Of a stretch of DNA of 64,000 nt, positions 42,829-52,540 are shown piece after piece. The position numbers were made by a program, and so were the translations under genes. This DNA is from Candidatus Obscuribacterales bacterium (GTDB lineage: Bacteria; Cyanobacteriota; Vampirovibrionia; Obscuribacterales; Obscuribacteraceae). Location: NCBI GenBank assembly GCA_019745415.1, contig JAIETF010000064.1, forward strand, positions 45,992 through 109,991, read 5' to 3'. How positions within the stretch are numbered: the first letter of the stretch is position 1; each line of letters begins with the position of its first letter. The notes below the pieces were generated by a model that saw nothing but the letters and a program-made list of their open reading frames with translations, had not been told where the DNA came from and made no database searches.

Positions 42829-45181
42829 TTCCTTTGAACCTGCTGTGAAGTAACTTAAACGCAGCCTGCGAGACTTTTGTAGTTTTATCGTCTTTAGCCC
42901 CAAAACGGGTAGCTTTGACGGCTAGATGCAAAGCCTCAGGCACCAACTTATCCGACGAATACTTAGTTGCATAATCTACGACCACTGAGCCGAGCTTGTT
43001 TGGAGCGCAGCCTAAAGCCTTAAGTTTATCGATTTCCGGCTTAGCTGCAGGTTCCAGCAATGCCTTTGCAGGCACTTCAAAAGGCTTGTCGTCATCCTTT
43101 TCATCAAAGCTGACGTCCGACCACCAATTATCTGAATAATCATCAATACGAGCGAAAGCTTCCCGACGGGGCAGCCCGGCAGTAACTACAGGCTTGGCAC
43201 CGGGATTTCTCAAGATCAGATAGGCAGCCAGGAAGTTCCACTGATCGCTTCCCACTGCTTGCTTGTCCACTTGCGCCTGCATCTGCGAAACAATAGCAGC
43301 GTTCTCTTTAGGCAAAAGCGTTTTCACCAAGTTGAAAGCTTTCTCCATCTCTTGCTTGTCCTTCAAGAGATAGGCTCTGACAAAATAAGCCTGGGCAAAG
43401 TCAAATTTCTGCCTTGTCTTTAATTGCGGTGAAGCAGCCAATTTGCCAAAACTCTTCAAGGTAAGACCAGTATTGATAAAGGCTGCACTTTCTGGCAAAA
43501 GCATTGATTCTCGGCTGGAATACTTGCCTGTCTTTTCTATTTTCTCAAAGTCTTCAGGCAACTCTACTGCCGACCAACCAGATACCACCGCCGCCGGTAC
43601 CACGAAAGACAATTTCAGCAAGTCTTCAAGACTATTGGCACATCTAATCTTAAGTCGATACAGATCGGCCTTATCTGAGGTTGAGATGTCTTTGGCAAGC
43701 ATCTGATCGATAGTGGCGCGTGCCTGTGCCAGTTCGCCCGACTCAATTTGCAAGCGACTTAGATGAAAGCGGGCAGCAGTCATACCAACGCCATTTACAT
43801 TAGCAAGAGCCTTCTTGATTTCGGCAGAATCTTTGTCCGAGGCTCTGAGCTTTGAAGCCAGACAGAGAAGCCAAGGAAGACTTTTACTATGGGCATATTG
43901 TTTTCTTGCTTCATTGAGACTTTCTGGGGAAGAATCTTGCAAGCTGTAGAGCCAATTGGACAGGTCATATGAACGGACCAACTTGGCCTGATCTTTATTG
44001 GCAATCTGATGAGTGTCGCTATAGTCATCTGAGCTCTCATCAAAGTACTTATCTAGAACAAAAGTAAAGTCACCTAAGTCTCTATAGAAATTCTTGCTTT
44101 TGCCGTTGGCTAGGTGATCGACAAGCTCTTTGAAGACTTCATCAGGTTGCAGACGAATGGCGACATAGTGCTTGAGTTCATCAATCGACTCGGCAAGGTT
44201 TGTAAAATCGGCACTACGGCTTAACGAGTTTAGTTTCTCTAAGGCTGCTTCTAGGGCTTTACGAGCCTTGGCTGCGTCTTTGCTCAAGGTACCTTCTCTT
44301 ATGAAGGTACGTGCCACCATATAAGCCGCAATCTTATTCCAAGCAGAATTCTTGTCTTGGGCTATCTCGTTAAAGAGACCCCTAGCGGTATCGAAATCAC
44401 CAGAATAAAACTTTGCAGCGGCGATTTGATAGAGCCTGTCTTGTCTTTGACTGAGCGAGGTAGTAGCGGCAAGAGGAACAGGAAATGGAGGCGTGGGACG
44501 CTGCGCCTTTTTCTCATAATCATAGCCCGGACTGGTGCAATGACTAAAGACCTGGTCTTGCCCCTCAAGCCATTCCTTTACCTCACTGCCGCCGCTGCCG
44601 TACTTGGCAATATAGGCTTCTAGAGTGCGTGAGGCAGTAGCGAAGGCATCGGGACTGCAGTTCAAATAGGAAATATAGTCTTCACCCTCGATATTTCTGT
44701 AGACATCGAAGCTGGTCATATCTCTATTCTTGACCCCAGAGACTTTCTTGCGAGTCTCAAACCATTTGCTCATTGCATCAGGTTCTACGCTACTCGCCCC
44801 CTTGGAATCTTTGGCGGCTTGCGACACCGGCTCAATCTCAAAAGGATATAAAAGAGACGAGCCCAGCCTGTAGGCAATCAGTCTTAGGGCGGCGCTCTTT
44901 TCTTCCTGGCTGAGTGGCTTACTATTTAAATGGCGATAAGCGATGACAAGATAAGAGCGAGCATAACCGGGTTTGATTATGCCAACCTCGCCGCCGACAA
45001 AGCGTTGAAAAGGTAAATCAGGATGGCTCTTGTAAGAGAAAACCACATCATCAAAGAAGGGCCCACAGGCGCTAACCGGTAGCGCCGAGCCCAGCAAGAG
45101 TGCAGTAGCTAGAGCGAGAAAACGGCGCGAACTAACTATTGAAGGCATTGACGGCATGGCTAGAGCAAACTCCTCAATCAC
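42794..45181 (-). CDS. Large secreted helical-repeat protein
   Basis: 795 residues from GTG 45181, whose GTGA overlaps the preceding stop; ATG 45157 is an alternative. A signal peptide ends near VSAC (a possible lipobox; the next residues are GPFF). The mature protein begins CGPFFDDVVFSYKSHPDLPF. It is helical throughout, with repeated TPR-like hairpins at ~240-440, ~470-520 and ~600-680 (YQIAAAKFYSGDFDTARGLFNEIA, AYFVRAYLLKDKQEMEKAFNLV). A CGPFF N-terminus followed by such repeats is familiar to me from large secreted proteins of unknown function in Acidobacteria and Bacteroidetes. Third gene of the M1 peptidase operon. Function unknown; a scaffold is plausible. Confidence 0.65.
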   Translation of the reverse strand: MIEEFALAMPSMPSIVSSRRFLALATALLLGSALPVSACGPFFDDVVFSYKSHPDLPFQRFVGGEVGIIKPGYARSYLVIAYRHLNSKPLSQEEKSAALRLIAYRLGSSLLYPFEIEPVSQAAKDSKGASSVEPDAMSKWFETRKKVSGVKNRDMTSFDVYRNIEGEDYISYLNCSPDAFATASRTLEAYIAKYGSGGSEVKEWLEGQDQVFSHCTSPGYDYEKKAQRPTPPFPVPLAATTSLSQRQDRLYQIAAAKFYSGDFDTARGLFNEIAQDKNSAWNKIAAYMVARTFIREGTLSKDAAKARKALEAALEKLNSLSRSADFTNLAESIDELKHYVAIRLQPDEVFKELVDHLANGKSKNFYRDLGDFTFVLDKYFDESSDDYSDTHQIANKDQAKLVRSYDLSNWLYSLQDSSPESLNEARKQYAHSKSLPWLLCLASKLRASDKDSAEIKKALANVNGVGMTAARFHLSRLQIESGELAQARATIDQMLAKDISTSDKADLYRLKIRCANSLEDLLKLSFVVPAAVVSGWSAVELPEDFEKIEKTGKYSSRESMLLPESAAFINTGLTLKSFGKLAASPQLKTRQKFDFAQAYFVRAYLLKDKQEMEKAFNLVKTLLPKENAAIVSQMQAQVDKQAVGSDQWNFLAAYLILRNPGAKPVVTAGLPRREAFARIDDYSDNWWSDVSFDEKDDDKPFEVPAKALLEPAAKPEIDKLKALGCAPNKLGSVVVDYATKYSSDKLVPEALHLAVKATRFGAKDDKTTKVSQAAFKLLHSRFKGNVWTQKTPYYY

Positions 45182-45957
45182 TGATTTTTGAGACCCGAGC
45201 GAATACAGGAAAGAGCTGATTCTACCAAACCGGCGTTCCAGCCTTTACTGCTAAAGAGATAGATTCGCTCATATTTATCGGCGTCCTTGATTACTTGTTG
45301 GAAACTCAAAGGTTCGTCTATTCTTAAGCCGACGCAGCTAGGACCGAAAGGCACTTTCAGTCGACGGTCCTTCAAAAGGTCAAGAACTCGCTTCTGATCG
45401 GCGCCCATGCTAAAAACCATGGGCACAACTTCATCGGCAGGCATACAAGCCAACCAGTCATCCTGCAAACACCAAGAGGCAAGAGCTGTCATGCTCAGCT
45501 TTAATTGCTTAGGCATTCTCTGGCGCAGCGTCTTCATTAATGCACGATAAAAGTCACGCTCCCGCAAACGAGCATCATAATCTATTTGTATGCCGCTAAC
45601 CGGAGCGCGTCTTTGCACCAATGCCAAAATATCAGAGACAAGAGGCTCTATCGTTCGCATCGAAGGATTCTCAGTCTCGATGCGAACGACCGCATAAAGC
45701 TCGGCTTTGGGAGGCAAAATCAGCTTATTTAGACGAGGCGTGACTTTGACAGTTTGCTCAGATACAACGCAGCGTCCAACCATGTATGCCACTGCCCCAG
45801 GTGCATTGTGAAGATCATCATCGCGCAGCCACGACCAAAAAACAACCTGCGGAGAAGCCACCGCAGATGGGCTCACTCCAAGGCAGAAAGAGAGCAAGCA
45901 GAGAAGGACGATTTCAGGACGAGTCACCGATCTAATTTGTCTTTTGGTCGAGAGCAT
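45178..45957 (-). CDS. DUF3142 family secreted protein
   Basis: 259 residues from ATG 45957, overlapping the M1 peptidase stop by about 26 bases. A signal peptide (~12-34) ends AVASP. The body shows the DUF3142 pattern: VVFWSWLRDDD, ELYAVVRIE, PVSGIQIDYDARLRERDFYRALMKTLRQRMP, KLSMTALASWCLQDDWL and DEVVPMVFSMG, with an alternating strand-helix layout consistent with a glycoside-hydrolase-like barrel. The function of the family is unknown. The overlapping gene order means it is made with the peptidase and the large repeat protein. Confidence 0.8.
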   Translation of the reverse strand: MLSTKRQIRSVTRPEIVLLCLLSFCLGVSPSAVASPQVVFWSWLRDDDLHNAPGAVAYMVGRCVVSEQTVKVTPRLNKLILPPKAELYAVVRIETENPSMRTIEPLVSDILALVQRRAPVSGIQIDYDARLRERDFYRALMKTLRQRMPKQLKLSMTALASWCLQDDWLACMPADEVVPMVFSMGADQKRVLDLLKDRRLKVPFGPSCVGLRIDEPLSFQQVIKDADKYERIYLFSSKGWNAGLVESALSCIRSGLKNQ

Positions 45958-48712
45958 CTCTAAAGACCATTAGGGCACCATCTTTTGCTCCTTCTTTGAA
46001 CTTGATACGGGCGCTGACAATCTCTAAAGTCTTGGCCACAGAGCGGCGTCCATTCTTAAGTGGATGAGCCTCGACGAAATGCTGCAAAGATTCAAGTTCG
46101 GCTGGTTCGGTAAAGACTGCACAAGATTCAATCAAATCGGGCAAATGTTTATCATCAAACTTGGCTTCCAACTTTGACCAGTTGCTCTGGATGAACCGCC
46201 AACATGCCGCTCTTGCTGCCTTATTGCCCAGTAAGCGCGAAAGGATACGAGGACCGTCTTGGGCACGGACATCCTTGCTTAGTACCATATTGAGTGTATA
46301 GTCGATTTGATTCTCGCCTCTGAAAGAAGCCAGAGCACCGAGATTGCGGTAATATGCCTCTGGATTCTTGCTCAATTTGACGCTTTGCAAAAGTCTTGAA
46401 TACTCGTCGGCTTCTCCGTTGAATGCATTGACATGCGCCACCGCCTGCCTCAAGTCAGGATCGACTGTTGTCTCATCTGAGATATAGTTAGCGAAAGCTG
46501 TGCGGCAAAACTCAATACAATCAGTGTCCTTACCGATTGTGCCGAGAGTCATGACTAGGCGCCCCCTCAGTTGACCGAGCAATTCGCTGTCACTCTCTTT
46601 TCGCTCAAAACCCAGACGACTGAGATGGGGTTTAAGCAGCGAGCGCACATATTCGGCATACTTTTCTTCTTGTCCCTCGGCTATGAAATCATTAAAATAA
46701 GCAGTCTGACCTATAAGCAAAGAAAGTACATAAGGGTCTTGATCGGCTTTAAGTTGAGTCAAAGCATTTATATACCCCTTCATATTTTCGACGCCCACTG
46801 CCTTGGCGTTAGAGCCGCAGACAGCTAGGGCGTGTAAATCGCTATAGAGGCTCACTCTTTCTTGGCAGTTGAGCATTTTCTCGATCTTGCTTGCAAGCAG
46901 ATTGTCTAAAACAACTGCATCATATCTGGTGCGAAAGAAACCACAGCCGGTGCCGTTGACAAAGAGTGGCAGAGCGTTAAGCTTTTTGCTTGCCACAGGT
47001 GTGGAAAACAAGACCGGTTGCAATGAGCGCCCGCCATTTGCATCAGGAGCAAGACGAACATTGAGAGGAATCTGCCAGATTGTCTCTTTTGATTTTGACT
47101 TCTCACTTTGCCCCGTGCGCAAATAGCGATTTTGACTCAGGTTTAGACTAATTGACTGATTGTCCTGCTTGCTCTTCTCAGTGACGTAGTCAAACGAAAC
47201 AACCGGGCAGCCTTTCTCAAAGACCCAGCTTTGCATAAGTGCTTTCACATCGGCATTCTGAATGCCCGATTGACCAGATTTGCGAGCAGCGTTCGACAAA
47301 GCCTGCCAAAGGTCGTCGGTACCAGCGTTGCCAAAGGCAAAATCTTTCATATACTGTTGAATGCCTGCCTGAAAGACCGACTCAGAAAGATAAGTTTCAA
47401 GCATACGCAGGAGAGAGCCGCCCTTCTCATAGGTGATCTCATCAAACATTTCCATGGCGTCTTCTGGAGTCTTGACCGGATATTCGACGGCCCTCGTGGC
47501 AAGCAAGCCATCGGCCTCAAGAGTGGCCACCCTGGACAAAGAAAATTCATCAAATGGACGCCATTCCGGATAAAGAGCCTCAAGGGCTTTAGTGGCCATC
47601 CAGGTGGCGAAAGCCTCATTCAGCCACAGGTCGTTCCACCACTTCATAGTGACTAAATCACCAAACCAGAGATGAGCCATCTCATGGGCGACAATACCGG
47701 CCACATTCATCCTCGTACTTAGAGACGCCCCTTTGTCGACCAATAGAGCTGATTCGCGAAAGGTTATCGCCCCAGGATTCTCCATGGCGCCGGCTGAGAA
47801 GTCGGGAATGGCAATTAGATCCAATTTTTCGAGGGGGTAGTCGAAACCGAAATATTTTTGGTAATAGGGAAGCAGGCGCTCGGCGACTTCTAGGGCGAAT
47901 TCGGTCAGCTCTTCTTTACCGCTGGGAGCAAAGACCCTTATCTTCTTCCCAGCCACTTCTGAGGTTCTGCTAGCCTTAAAGTCACCAATGACAAGAGCGA
48001 ACAAATAAGTAGAGAAGGGCGGGGTGGTCTTGAAGCTGACTATTTTCTTGCCGCTGCGGGCATCAAATCTCTCGAATTCTACCGCTCCATTGGAGACAGC
48101 TACCATATTCTCAGGAATCGCAGCACTGACCTTGAACTTGGCCTTTAAGGCCGGCTCGTCGAAGCACGGAAACATTCTTCTAGCATCAGTCGGTTCCATC
48201 TGAGTTGTGGCTATTCTCTGCTCTTTGCCACTCTTGTCTTTAAAGGACGACATATAGAACCCGGCCAGCTTCTCTGACAGCTTACCCCTGAACTTTATAG
48301 CCAGGTCATAATCGCCTTGAGGAAGCAAGCTATTGCTGCTAAGAGTAAGCATCTGGGAATCACGGTCGAGGGCGATATCAAGCTTGACAAAGGCATCTTT
48401 ACCGCCCCTGCGCGCCACCGAAGCGTCATACACAGACAGATCTCTCGCATGCAAAACAATTGTCTTGGTGCCCCTGACCAGCTTGATCACTATTGTTTCT
48501 GAGCCTTCGAACTCGGCATGCTCAAAATCAGGCTCAAAGAACAGGTCATACTTTTCTGGCACCACATCAGCCGACAATCGCAGACTATCCCTCTTTTTCG
48601 TTACAGCGGAGCTTTTCGAACTTTCCTCGGCTCCAATGGGCAGAGGCCTGGCAACCGCACCCCAAACTGAAGTCAGTAGCAAAGAAAGGGCAAGGATTCT
48701 TTTGTGCGACAT
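45932..48712 (-). CDS. pepN: M1 family metallo-aminopeptidase (secreted)
   Basis: 926 residues. The start chosen is ATG 48712 with GGAG six bases upstream; a start at 48769 is open too. A signal peptide (~1-28) indicates export. M1 features: GAMENPGAITFRE (308-320), zinc-binding HEMAHLWFGDLVTMKWWNDLWLNEAFATW with His343, His347 and Glu366, and the exopeptidase GAMEN loop. The ERAP-like C-terminal helical domain fills residues ~540-926. It removes N-terminal residues from peptides outside the cytoplasm. First gene of a minus-strand operon with a DUF3142 protein, a helical-repeat protein and a hydrolase-thioredoxin fusion, which suggests a secreted nutrient-processing set. Confidence 0.93.
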   Translation of the reverse strand: MSHKRILALSLLLTSVWGAVARPLPIGAEESSKSSAVTKKRDSLRLSADVVPEKYDLFFEPDFEHAEFEGSETIVIKLVRGTKTIVLHARDLSVYDASVARRGGKDAFVKLDIALDRDSQMLTLSSNSLLPQGDYDLAIKFRGKLSEKLAGFYMSSFKDKSGKEQRIATTQMEPTDARRMFPCFDEPALKAKFKVSAAIPENMVAVSNGAVEFERFDARSGKKIVSFKTTPPFSTYLFALVIGDFKASRTSEVAGKKIRVFAPSGKEELTEFALEVAERLLPYYQKYFGFDYPLEKLDLIAIPDFSAGAMENPGAITFRESALLVDKGASLSTRMNVAGIVAHEMAHLWFGDLVTMKWWNDLWLNEAFATWMATKALEALYPEWRPFDEFSLSRVATLEADGLLATRAVEYPVKTPEDAMEMFDEITYEKGGSLLRMLETYLSESVFQAGIQQYMKDFAFGNAGTDDLWQALSNAARKSGQSGIQNADVKALMQSWVFEKGCPVVSFDYVTEKSKQDNQSISLNLSQNRYLRTGQSEKSKSKETIWQIPLNVRLAPDANGGRSLQPVLFSTPVASKKLNALPLFVNGTGCGFFRTRYDAVVLDNLLASKIEKMLNCQERVSLYSDLHALAVCGSNAKAVGVENMKGYINALTQLKADQDPYVLSLLIGQTAYFNDFIAEGQEEKYAEYVRSLLKPHLSRLGFERKESDSELLGQLRGRLVMTLGTIGKDTDCIEFCRTAFANYISDETTVDPDLRQAVAHVNAFNGEADEYSRLLQSVKLSKNPEAYYRNLGALASFRGENQIDYTLNMVLSKDVRAQDGPRILSRLLGNKAARAACWRFIQSNWSKLEAKFDDKHLPDLIESCAVFTEPAELESLQHFVEAHPLKNGRRSVAKTLEIVSARIKFKEGAKDGALMVFRDALDQKTN

Positions 48713-48895
48713 TGAGCACTCCGAAAATGAAGGACTGTCAAATATTACTCTAAAGTGACCGGCTTCCACCTTGCAAAGAAGAGCGATAGGGCAGGTCTTT
48801 GCTTATATAATTGAAGGCCTATAGTTCAAAAGATCTGAAGCAGTGTCAGTCTGGAATTCAGACTGCGGCGGGTCGAGGTCTAGAGGTGAGATTTT

Positions 48896-50329
48896 ATGGT
48901 GTATTTCAAACAGTATTATCTAGGTTGCCTGGCTCATGCCTCATATGTCTTGGCTTCAGAAGGGCAAGCTTGCATCATAGACCCGCAAAGAGATGTCAGT
49001 GAATATTTGACCGAACTGGAAGCTCATTCACTGAACCTCAAGTACATCATTGAGACTCATCTGCACGCTGACTTTGTCTCAGGTCACATGGAACTCGCCG
49101 CACGCACTGGAGCAAAGGTGGTCATATCGCACAGAGCGAAAGCCGCTTTTGAGCATTTAGCGGTAAAGGACCAAGACAAACTGGCATTAGGCAAACTCGA
49201 ACTGACTATTCTAGAGACTCCAGGTCACACCCCGGAGAGTATATGCATACTGGCTGAAGCCAGAGAAGAGATCGATGGTCAGTTTGAAAGCATGCTCTTT
49301 ACCGGCGATACTCTTTTTGTTGGTGACGTGGGTCGTCCCGATTTGGTCTGTCACTGGGGATTTGAACCAGCTGAAATGGCTGCACATCTTTATGACAGCC
49401 TACAAAACAAAATTCTGCCCCTAGCTGATAGCACACTTGTATATCCAGCTCATGGTGCCGGTTCACTCTGCGGTAAGAATATTTCACAAGAGCGTCATTC
49501 AACTATTGGCGAGCAAAAGAAGTTTAACTGGGCTCTCAAGCCAATGGGCAAAGATGAGTTTATCGATTTGCTTACCAGAGACTTACCGGAAGTGCCAAAG
49601 TACTTTACGAAAGCAGTGGAAAAGAATCGCAGCGGCGCAGTTCAACTGGCGGCCTTGCCTGAATTGAAAGAATTGACTGCCGAAGAAACTGAGGCAAGGC
49701 AGAAGCGAGGCGCTCTATTGCTGGATGTAAGAACAGCAGACGAGTTTTGCCAGGGGCATCCCGCCGGTGCATTGAACATTGGTTTAGGCGGTCAGTTTGC
49801 CTCGTTCAGTGGCATTCTTGTAGACGCAGAAAGAGAAAAGATAATTGTCGGCTCTAAGGAAGAAGCGGAAGAAGCAGTGATAAGGCTAGCCAGAGCAGGG
49901 CTGGAGAACGTCACCGGCTATCTTAAGAGTACTGATGGCTCGCCAATCGAAACCTGGAAGAAAGCAGGTTTGAAAGTTGTATCAGTGCCTCAACTCTCAG
50001 TCAACGAATTAGCAATGAAGCTGAAGAACGATCCGAAAGTTGTGGTGCTTGATGTCAGACGCAAAGGTGAGTATGTGGGTGGACACATTCCCGGCGCGCG
50101 CTCAGTGCCCTTGAGCGATCTTGTAAATGCGGTCAGCGATCTAGATAAAGACACCACATTCCATGTCATTTGCGCCGGCGGCTATCGCTCTACCATGGCT
50201 GTCAGTTTGCTTTTGCAGCATGGTTTCGAGAGCCTGCATAATGTGCAAGGCGGCACAATGGCCTGGCGCAAAGCCGGTCATGATGTCGATGTAAAAGAAA
50301 TCACAGCTTGCCAATCAAACAACAAGTAA
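48896..50329 (+). CDS. Persulfide-dioxygenase-like MBL-fold protein with two rhodanese domains
   Basis: 477 residues from ATG 48896 with GAGGTGA upstream. The MBL domain (~1-240) has ETHLHADFVSGH (HxHxDH), PGHTPES, FTGDTLFVGDVGRPDL and YPAHGAGSLCG, the ETHE1-type persulfide dioxygenase pattern. The first rhodanese domain (~255-350) has lost its active-site Cys (LVDAEREKIIVGSKEEAE). The second (~365-470) is intact with active Cys in VICAGGYRS and LDVRRKGEYVGGHIPGARSVPL. It likely acts on glutathione or protein persulfide in sulfide detoxification. A TATAAT hexamer lies at 48806-48811, but no good -35 was found. Confidence 0.92.
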   Translation: MVYFKQYYLGCLAHASYVLASEGQACIIDPQRDVSEYLTELEAHSLNLKYIIETHLHADFVSGHMELAARTGAKVVISHRAKAAFEHLAVKDQDKLALGKLELTILETPGHTPESICILAEAREEIDGQFESMLFTGDTLFVGDVGRPDLVCHWGFEPAEMAAHLYDSLQNKILPLADSTLVYPAHGAGSLCGKNISQERHSTIGEQKKFNWALKPMGKDEFIDLLTRDLPEVPKYFTKAVEKNRSGAVQLAALPELKELTAEETEARQKRGALLLDVRTADEFCQGHPAGALNIGLGGQFASFSGILVDAEREKIIVGSKEEAEEAVIRLARAGLENVTGYLKSTDGSPIETWKKAGLKVVSVPQLSVNELAMKLKNDPKVVVLDVRRKGEYVGGHIPGARSVPLSDLVNAVSDLDKDTTFHVICAGGYRSTMAVSLLLQHGFESLHNVQGGTMAWRKAGHDVDVKEITACQSNNK

Positions 50330-50339
50330 TTGGCCAGAC

Positions 50340-51569
50340 ATGCCAGACACGCCAGAAAAGGGACCAAAGACCGTGCACAAAATACTCGTAATGCTGGTAG
50401 CTATCTTGTCTCAGATTTTGACGGCTTGCAGCACTCCGCAGAAATCACCCAACGGCTTCATCGACAAATCTGGTGCTGTTATTGTCAATCTTGATGAACT
50501 GGAAAAGAAACCGCTGGCAATCGGGAATTTCTCTGAAGGTGTGGCGCCGATAAAGACAATTCAAGGTCTCGGCTTCTTGAATAAATCAGGCGAGATTGTC
50601 TTCAGTCGTCCTTACCAAAGCCTCGGCGCGGTGATCGGCGGTCTTGCCGCTTTTCAGGACGCCGATAGATGGGGCTTCTTAGACAAGACTGGAGCTATCA
50701 AAATAGTACCCAGCTTTCTTGGTGCGCACGACTTCAGTGCCGATATTGCAGCAGTGAAAGTGGAAAAAGGCTGGACCTTTATAAATAAAGAAGGCAAACA
50801 ATTATTCCAGTTTACTTTTGAAGATGTCGGCGACTTCAAAGATGGCTTTGCTCCAGTAAAAATGAACGGACATTGGGGATTCATCGATACAACCGGCACA
50901 TTCGTGGTGCCGGCTCGTTTTGATATTGCTTATCCTTCGGAGGGAGGAAAGCTGGTTGCAGCAAACGGCACCGGTCTATCTGGAGACAGTCCCGATCAGA
51001 CTGTCTTTTACTTCGACAATCTCGGAAGATTGATGCGCAAATCCGAGTTCAAGGGCATAACCCTGAACAATCTCCGCCCCAAAATGTGGGTGAGATACCT
51101 GACCACTGAAACACCTAAAGAGCCGGAGAAGCTTAACCGTTCTCTTAGCAAAGCTGTCTCGCCGGCTTATTTCGATGCTAAGTCGATTGGACAAGCTGAT
51201 ACCAAATTCTGCATAAACGAACAGTTTGCCGCTCCAGCATTTACCGGCACTTACGACTACATCTTTCCCGTCAAAGAAGGCTATTTCGTGGTCTTTGATG
51301 ACACCACCGGGCTCTTTGATTATCGCGGTGGTAAGCCGGAGGCAGAACCAGGAATCTGGAACAGCAAAGAGTTTCGCTTCTACCAAGCGGCGCCTTTCTC
51401 GGAAGGTCTAGGGCTGGTCCAGACCGAGAAAGCTGGTCCCTATGGTTTTGTCGACAAGTCAGGAAAGTTTGTCTTGAAGCCAGTATACAAATACGCTAGA
51501 CCATTCAAAGACGGTCTAGCGTTGGTGGCAGAGAAAGAGATTCCGCCGGTTAAAGAAGACGAAGAGTAA
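50340..51569 (+). CDS. WG-repeat lipoprotein
   Basis: 409 residues from ATG 50340, ten bases after the MBL-rhodanese gene. The signal peptide has lipobox LTACST (Cys ~30). The mature protein has at least six WG/KWG beta-repeats: NGFIDKSGAVIV, GFLNKSGEIVF, WGFLDKTGAIKIVPS, WTFINKEGKQLF, WGFIDTTGTFVVPARFD and YGFVDKSGKFVLKP. The middle ~210-290 is a non-repeat insertion. WG-repeat proteins are usually secreted and of unknown function; propeller-like beta-structures are expected. Possible cotranscription with the sulfur gene does not itself show a link. Confidence 0.88.
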   Translation: MPDTPEKGPKTVHKILVMLVAILSQILTACSTPQKSPNGFIDKSGAVIVNLDELEKKPLAIGNFSEGVAPIKTIQGLGFLNKSGEIVFSRPYQSLGAVIGGLAAFQDADRWGFLDKTGAIKIVPSFLGAHDFSADIAAVKVEKGWTFINKEGKQLFQFTFEDVGDFKDGFAPVKMNGHWGFIDTTGTFVVPARFDIAYPSEGGKLVAANGTGLSGDSPDQTVFYFDNLGRLMRKSEFKGITLNNLRPKMWVRYLTTETPKEPEKLNRSLSKAVSPAYFDAKSIGQADTKFCINEQFAAPAFTGTYDYIFPVKEGYFVVFDDTTGLFDYRGGKPEAEPGIWNSKEFRFYQAAPFSEGLGLVQTEKAGPYGFVDKSGKFVLKPVYKYARPFKDGLALVAEKEIPPVKEDEE

Positions 51570-51574
51570 AGTGC

Positions 51575-52000
51575 TTAAGCAAGACCTAGCATCTTTTTCC
51601 ACCAAGGTCTCCTAAGAGAAGCATTTTCCACTTTCAAGGCATCAAGCCATGTCTCTAACTCTATAACTCGCTGTACTTCGCTTTCCAACTCTTTGATGCG
51701 AGAGACAAGGATCTCTTCTCCCATCAGAAGAGTTTCAAGTTCCTGCACACGCTCTTTGGTTTGCATAAGCTGGCGACTTGTCTCAAGAACGAGAGTGTTG
51801 ACACTTTCAAGTTCAGCGAGCAAGTCCAATATCAGAGCTGTTTCGCCATAGGTTGACTCAACCGGGCTAAAGTCGAGCGATTGAGCAGGTTGGGCCAACT
51901 CTACTGCACCATTCTCAAGCAAAGGTTCTAGACCTTCAAGACTGAGAGCATCGGCTTGAACATGCTCAATTATCAGTTTCTGTTTTTTTCGCTGAGCCAT
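51575..52000 (-). CDS. Coiled-coil protein
   Basis: 141 residues from ATG 52000. After a basic start (AQRKKQKLI), residues ~50-130 form a heptad-rich helix (ALILDLLAELESVNTLVLETSRQLMQ, RVQELETLLMGEEILVSRIKELESEVQ), ending in WWKKMLGLA, a possible membrane-peripheral amphipathic tail. There is no signal peptide. It is six bases from the stop of the convergent WG-repeat gene. No family recognised. Confidence 0.6.
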   Translation of the reverse strand: MAQRKKQKLIIEHVQADALSLEGLEPLLENGAVELAQPAQSLDFSPVESTYGETALILDLLAELESVNTLVLETSRQLMQTKERVQELETLLMGEEILVSRIKELESEVQRVIELETWLDALKVENASLRRPWWKKMLGLA

Positions 52001-52123
52001 AGAACAACCCTCAGATATCGGAAGTACTTATGACATTATGGGCAGTGGCGCTATCGCTAGCAACACTTGACTTCCGCAAAGCACCACCAACGGTGATATT
52101 TTATTGAATTATCCGACGGTCGG

Positions 52124-52540
52124 CTATTTATCAGCCTCAGGAGAGGGGGAGATATCGGCAGAAGGAGATGAAAGAGGGGAAGTGGAATTGTTCGCGCCAG
52201 CGTCCTTTTCCTCAACCGTCTTATTATCAGACCCTTGCGCCGCCTTGTTCAGCATGGCAGCCGCTCTTCTTGCCTCGCTCTTTTGTTCCTCGCCCCAGCC
52301 TTTGTACAAATAGTAGATAAAGCCACCAAATATGGTGAGAGACAAGAAAACAATTAGTGAGATTCCGCCAATCATCAAATAAAAGCCGTTAGGGTCGGTC
52401 TTTCGCATCTGAGACCAGTCGTATAGATAATCTTCTACGCCACCGGCAAAGGCACAAGAAGAATCGAGTAAGCACAAAAGGCATACCCAGAAAGTTGCTG
52501 CGAAAAGAAGACGAAACACGGCGAAGGTTCTAATTTTCAT
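52124..52540 (-). CDS. Small single-pass membrane protein with signal peptide
   Basis: 138 residues. The start chosen is ATG 52540 (GGAAG upstream), which overlaps the preceding rhodanese stop as ATGA, so the two are translationally coupled. The signal peptide (~1-28) ends CAFAGG. After ~25 external residues a transmembrane helix (~52-76, LMIGGISLIVFLSLTIFGGFI) leads to a Lys/Ala-rich helix and a Ser/Pro/Asp-rich tail. The same architecture is found in the 25999-26352 protein. No function recognised; the coupling to a rhodanese gene hints at a sulfur-related or envelope role. Confidence 0.6.
   Translation of the reverse strand: MKIRTFAVFRLLFAATFWVCLLCLLDSSCAFAGGVEDYLYDWSQMRKTDPNGFYLMIGGISLIVFLSLTIFGGFIYYLYKGWGEEQKSEARRAAAMLNKAAQGSDNKTVEEKDAGANNSTSPLSSPSADISPSPEADK

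Noticed and set aside
47231..47656. Plus-strand open frame over the M1 peptidase motif region
   Set aside because: Antisense shadow of the zinc-site region of the aminopeptidase gene.
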